Shown piece after piece: positions 57,696 through 64,000 of a stretch of 64,000 nt of DNA. The stretch is from positions 1,984,001-2,048,000 of the forward strand of contig NZ_CP134779.1 in assembly GCF_031884435.1 (NCBI RefSeq), in the 5' to 3' direction. A program made the position numbers and the translations under genes. This stretch comes from Bosea sp. 685 (lineage in GTDB: Bacteria; Pseudomonadota; Alphaproteobacteria; Rhizobiales; Beijerinckiaceae). The notes under the pieces were generated by a model. It was not told the origin of the DNA. It did no database searches and saw only the letters and a list, made by a program, of their open reading frames with translations. The stretch's first letter is position 1. The number at the start of each line of letters is the position of its first letter.

Positions 57696-64000
<6,305 letters not shown>

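Overview
The window is high-GC DNA from an alphaproteobacterium. The tuf–trnW–secE–nusG and rplKAJL–rpoBC block, the RIME-type repeats and the many broad-specificity transporters point to the Hyphomicrobiales. A Bosea-like (Boseaceae) genome is my best guess, made from protein character only. Most of the window is ordinary chromosomal housekeeping and metabolism. About 10.7 kb looks like a degraded tRNA-associated island.

Layout. 1–11.2 kb: the end of an OpgC-type acyltransferase with an overlapping SGNH hydrolase, an exported hypothetical, two small flavoproteins, a VapBC-like toxin–antitoxin pair, a CitE-like lyase with a MaoC hydratase, a lytic transglycosylase with a DUF2336 protein, and a LysR regulator divergent from a 14-TM efflux pump. 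11.2–17.5 kb: NAD kinase, a Tat-exported metallo-beta-lactamase-fold hydrolase, tRNA-Thr, a large MHS-type transporter, RlmB and a frameshifted AAA ATPase remnant. 17.5–28.6 kb: tRNA-Tyr and tRNA-Gly. The 3' 49 bases of tRNA-Gly recur at 28504–28552 and bracket a single minus-strand catabolic operon: aldehyde dehydrogenase, DapA-like lyase, 3-hydroxyanthranilate dioxygenase, a complete branched-chain-type ABC importer, a RidA-like/arylformamidase fusion and a truncated aspartate dehydrogenase. A divergent LysR gene lies at the promoter end. The set suggests uptake and breakdown of a kynurenine/anthranilate-type aromatic.

28.6–45 kb: an acyltransferase remnant, an M19 dipeptidase with an extra N-terminal Cys-rich domain, a TRAP transporter, a SelW-like protein, an orphan PhnM, an arsenic-type arsR/flavoprotein/MFS operon with two copies of a putative operator, GlpD, a nucleotide-sugar dehydrogenase, a split transketolase and nicotinate phosphoribosyltransferase. 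45–48.2 kb: an AT-rich patch, an MFS remnant and a large three-domain peptidoglycan hydrolase without a signal peptide. 48.2–64 kb: tuf, trnW, secE, nusG, rplK, rplA, rplJ, rplL, rpoB and the start of rpoC. Extra genes are spliced into the usual order: a DapA-like gene and a methyltransferase before secE, and a chemoreceptor plus cytochrome b561 between nusG and rplK.

Five copies of a two-module palindromic repeat lie between genes, and one copy of a different RIME-like repeat overlaps the pncB stop codon. All functions are inferred from sequence reading alone; no database search was run.
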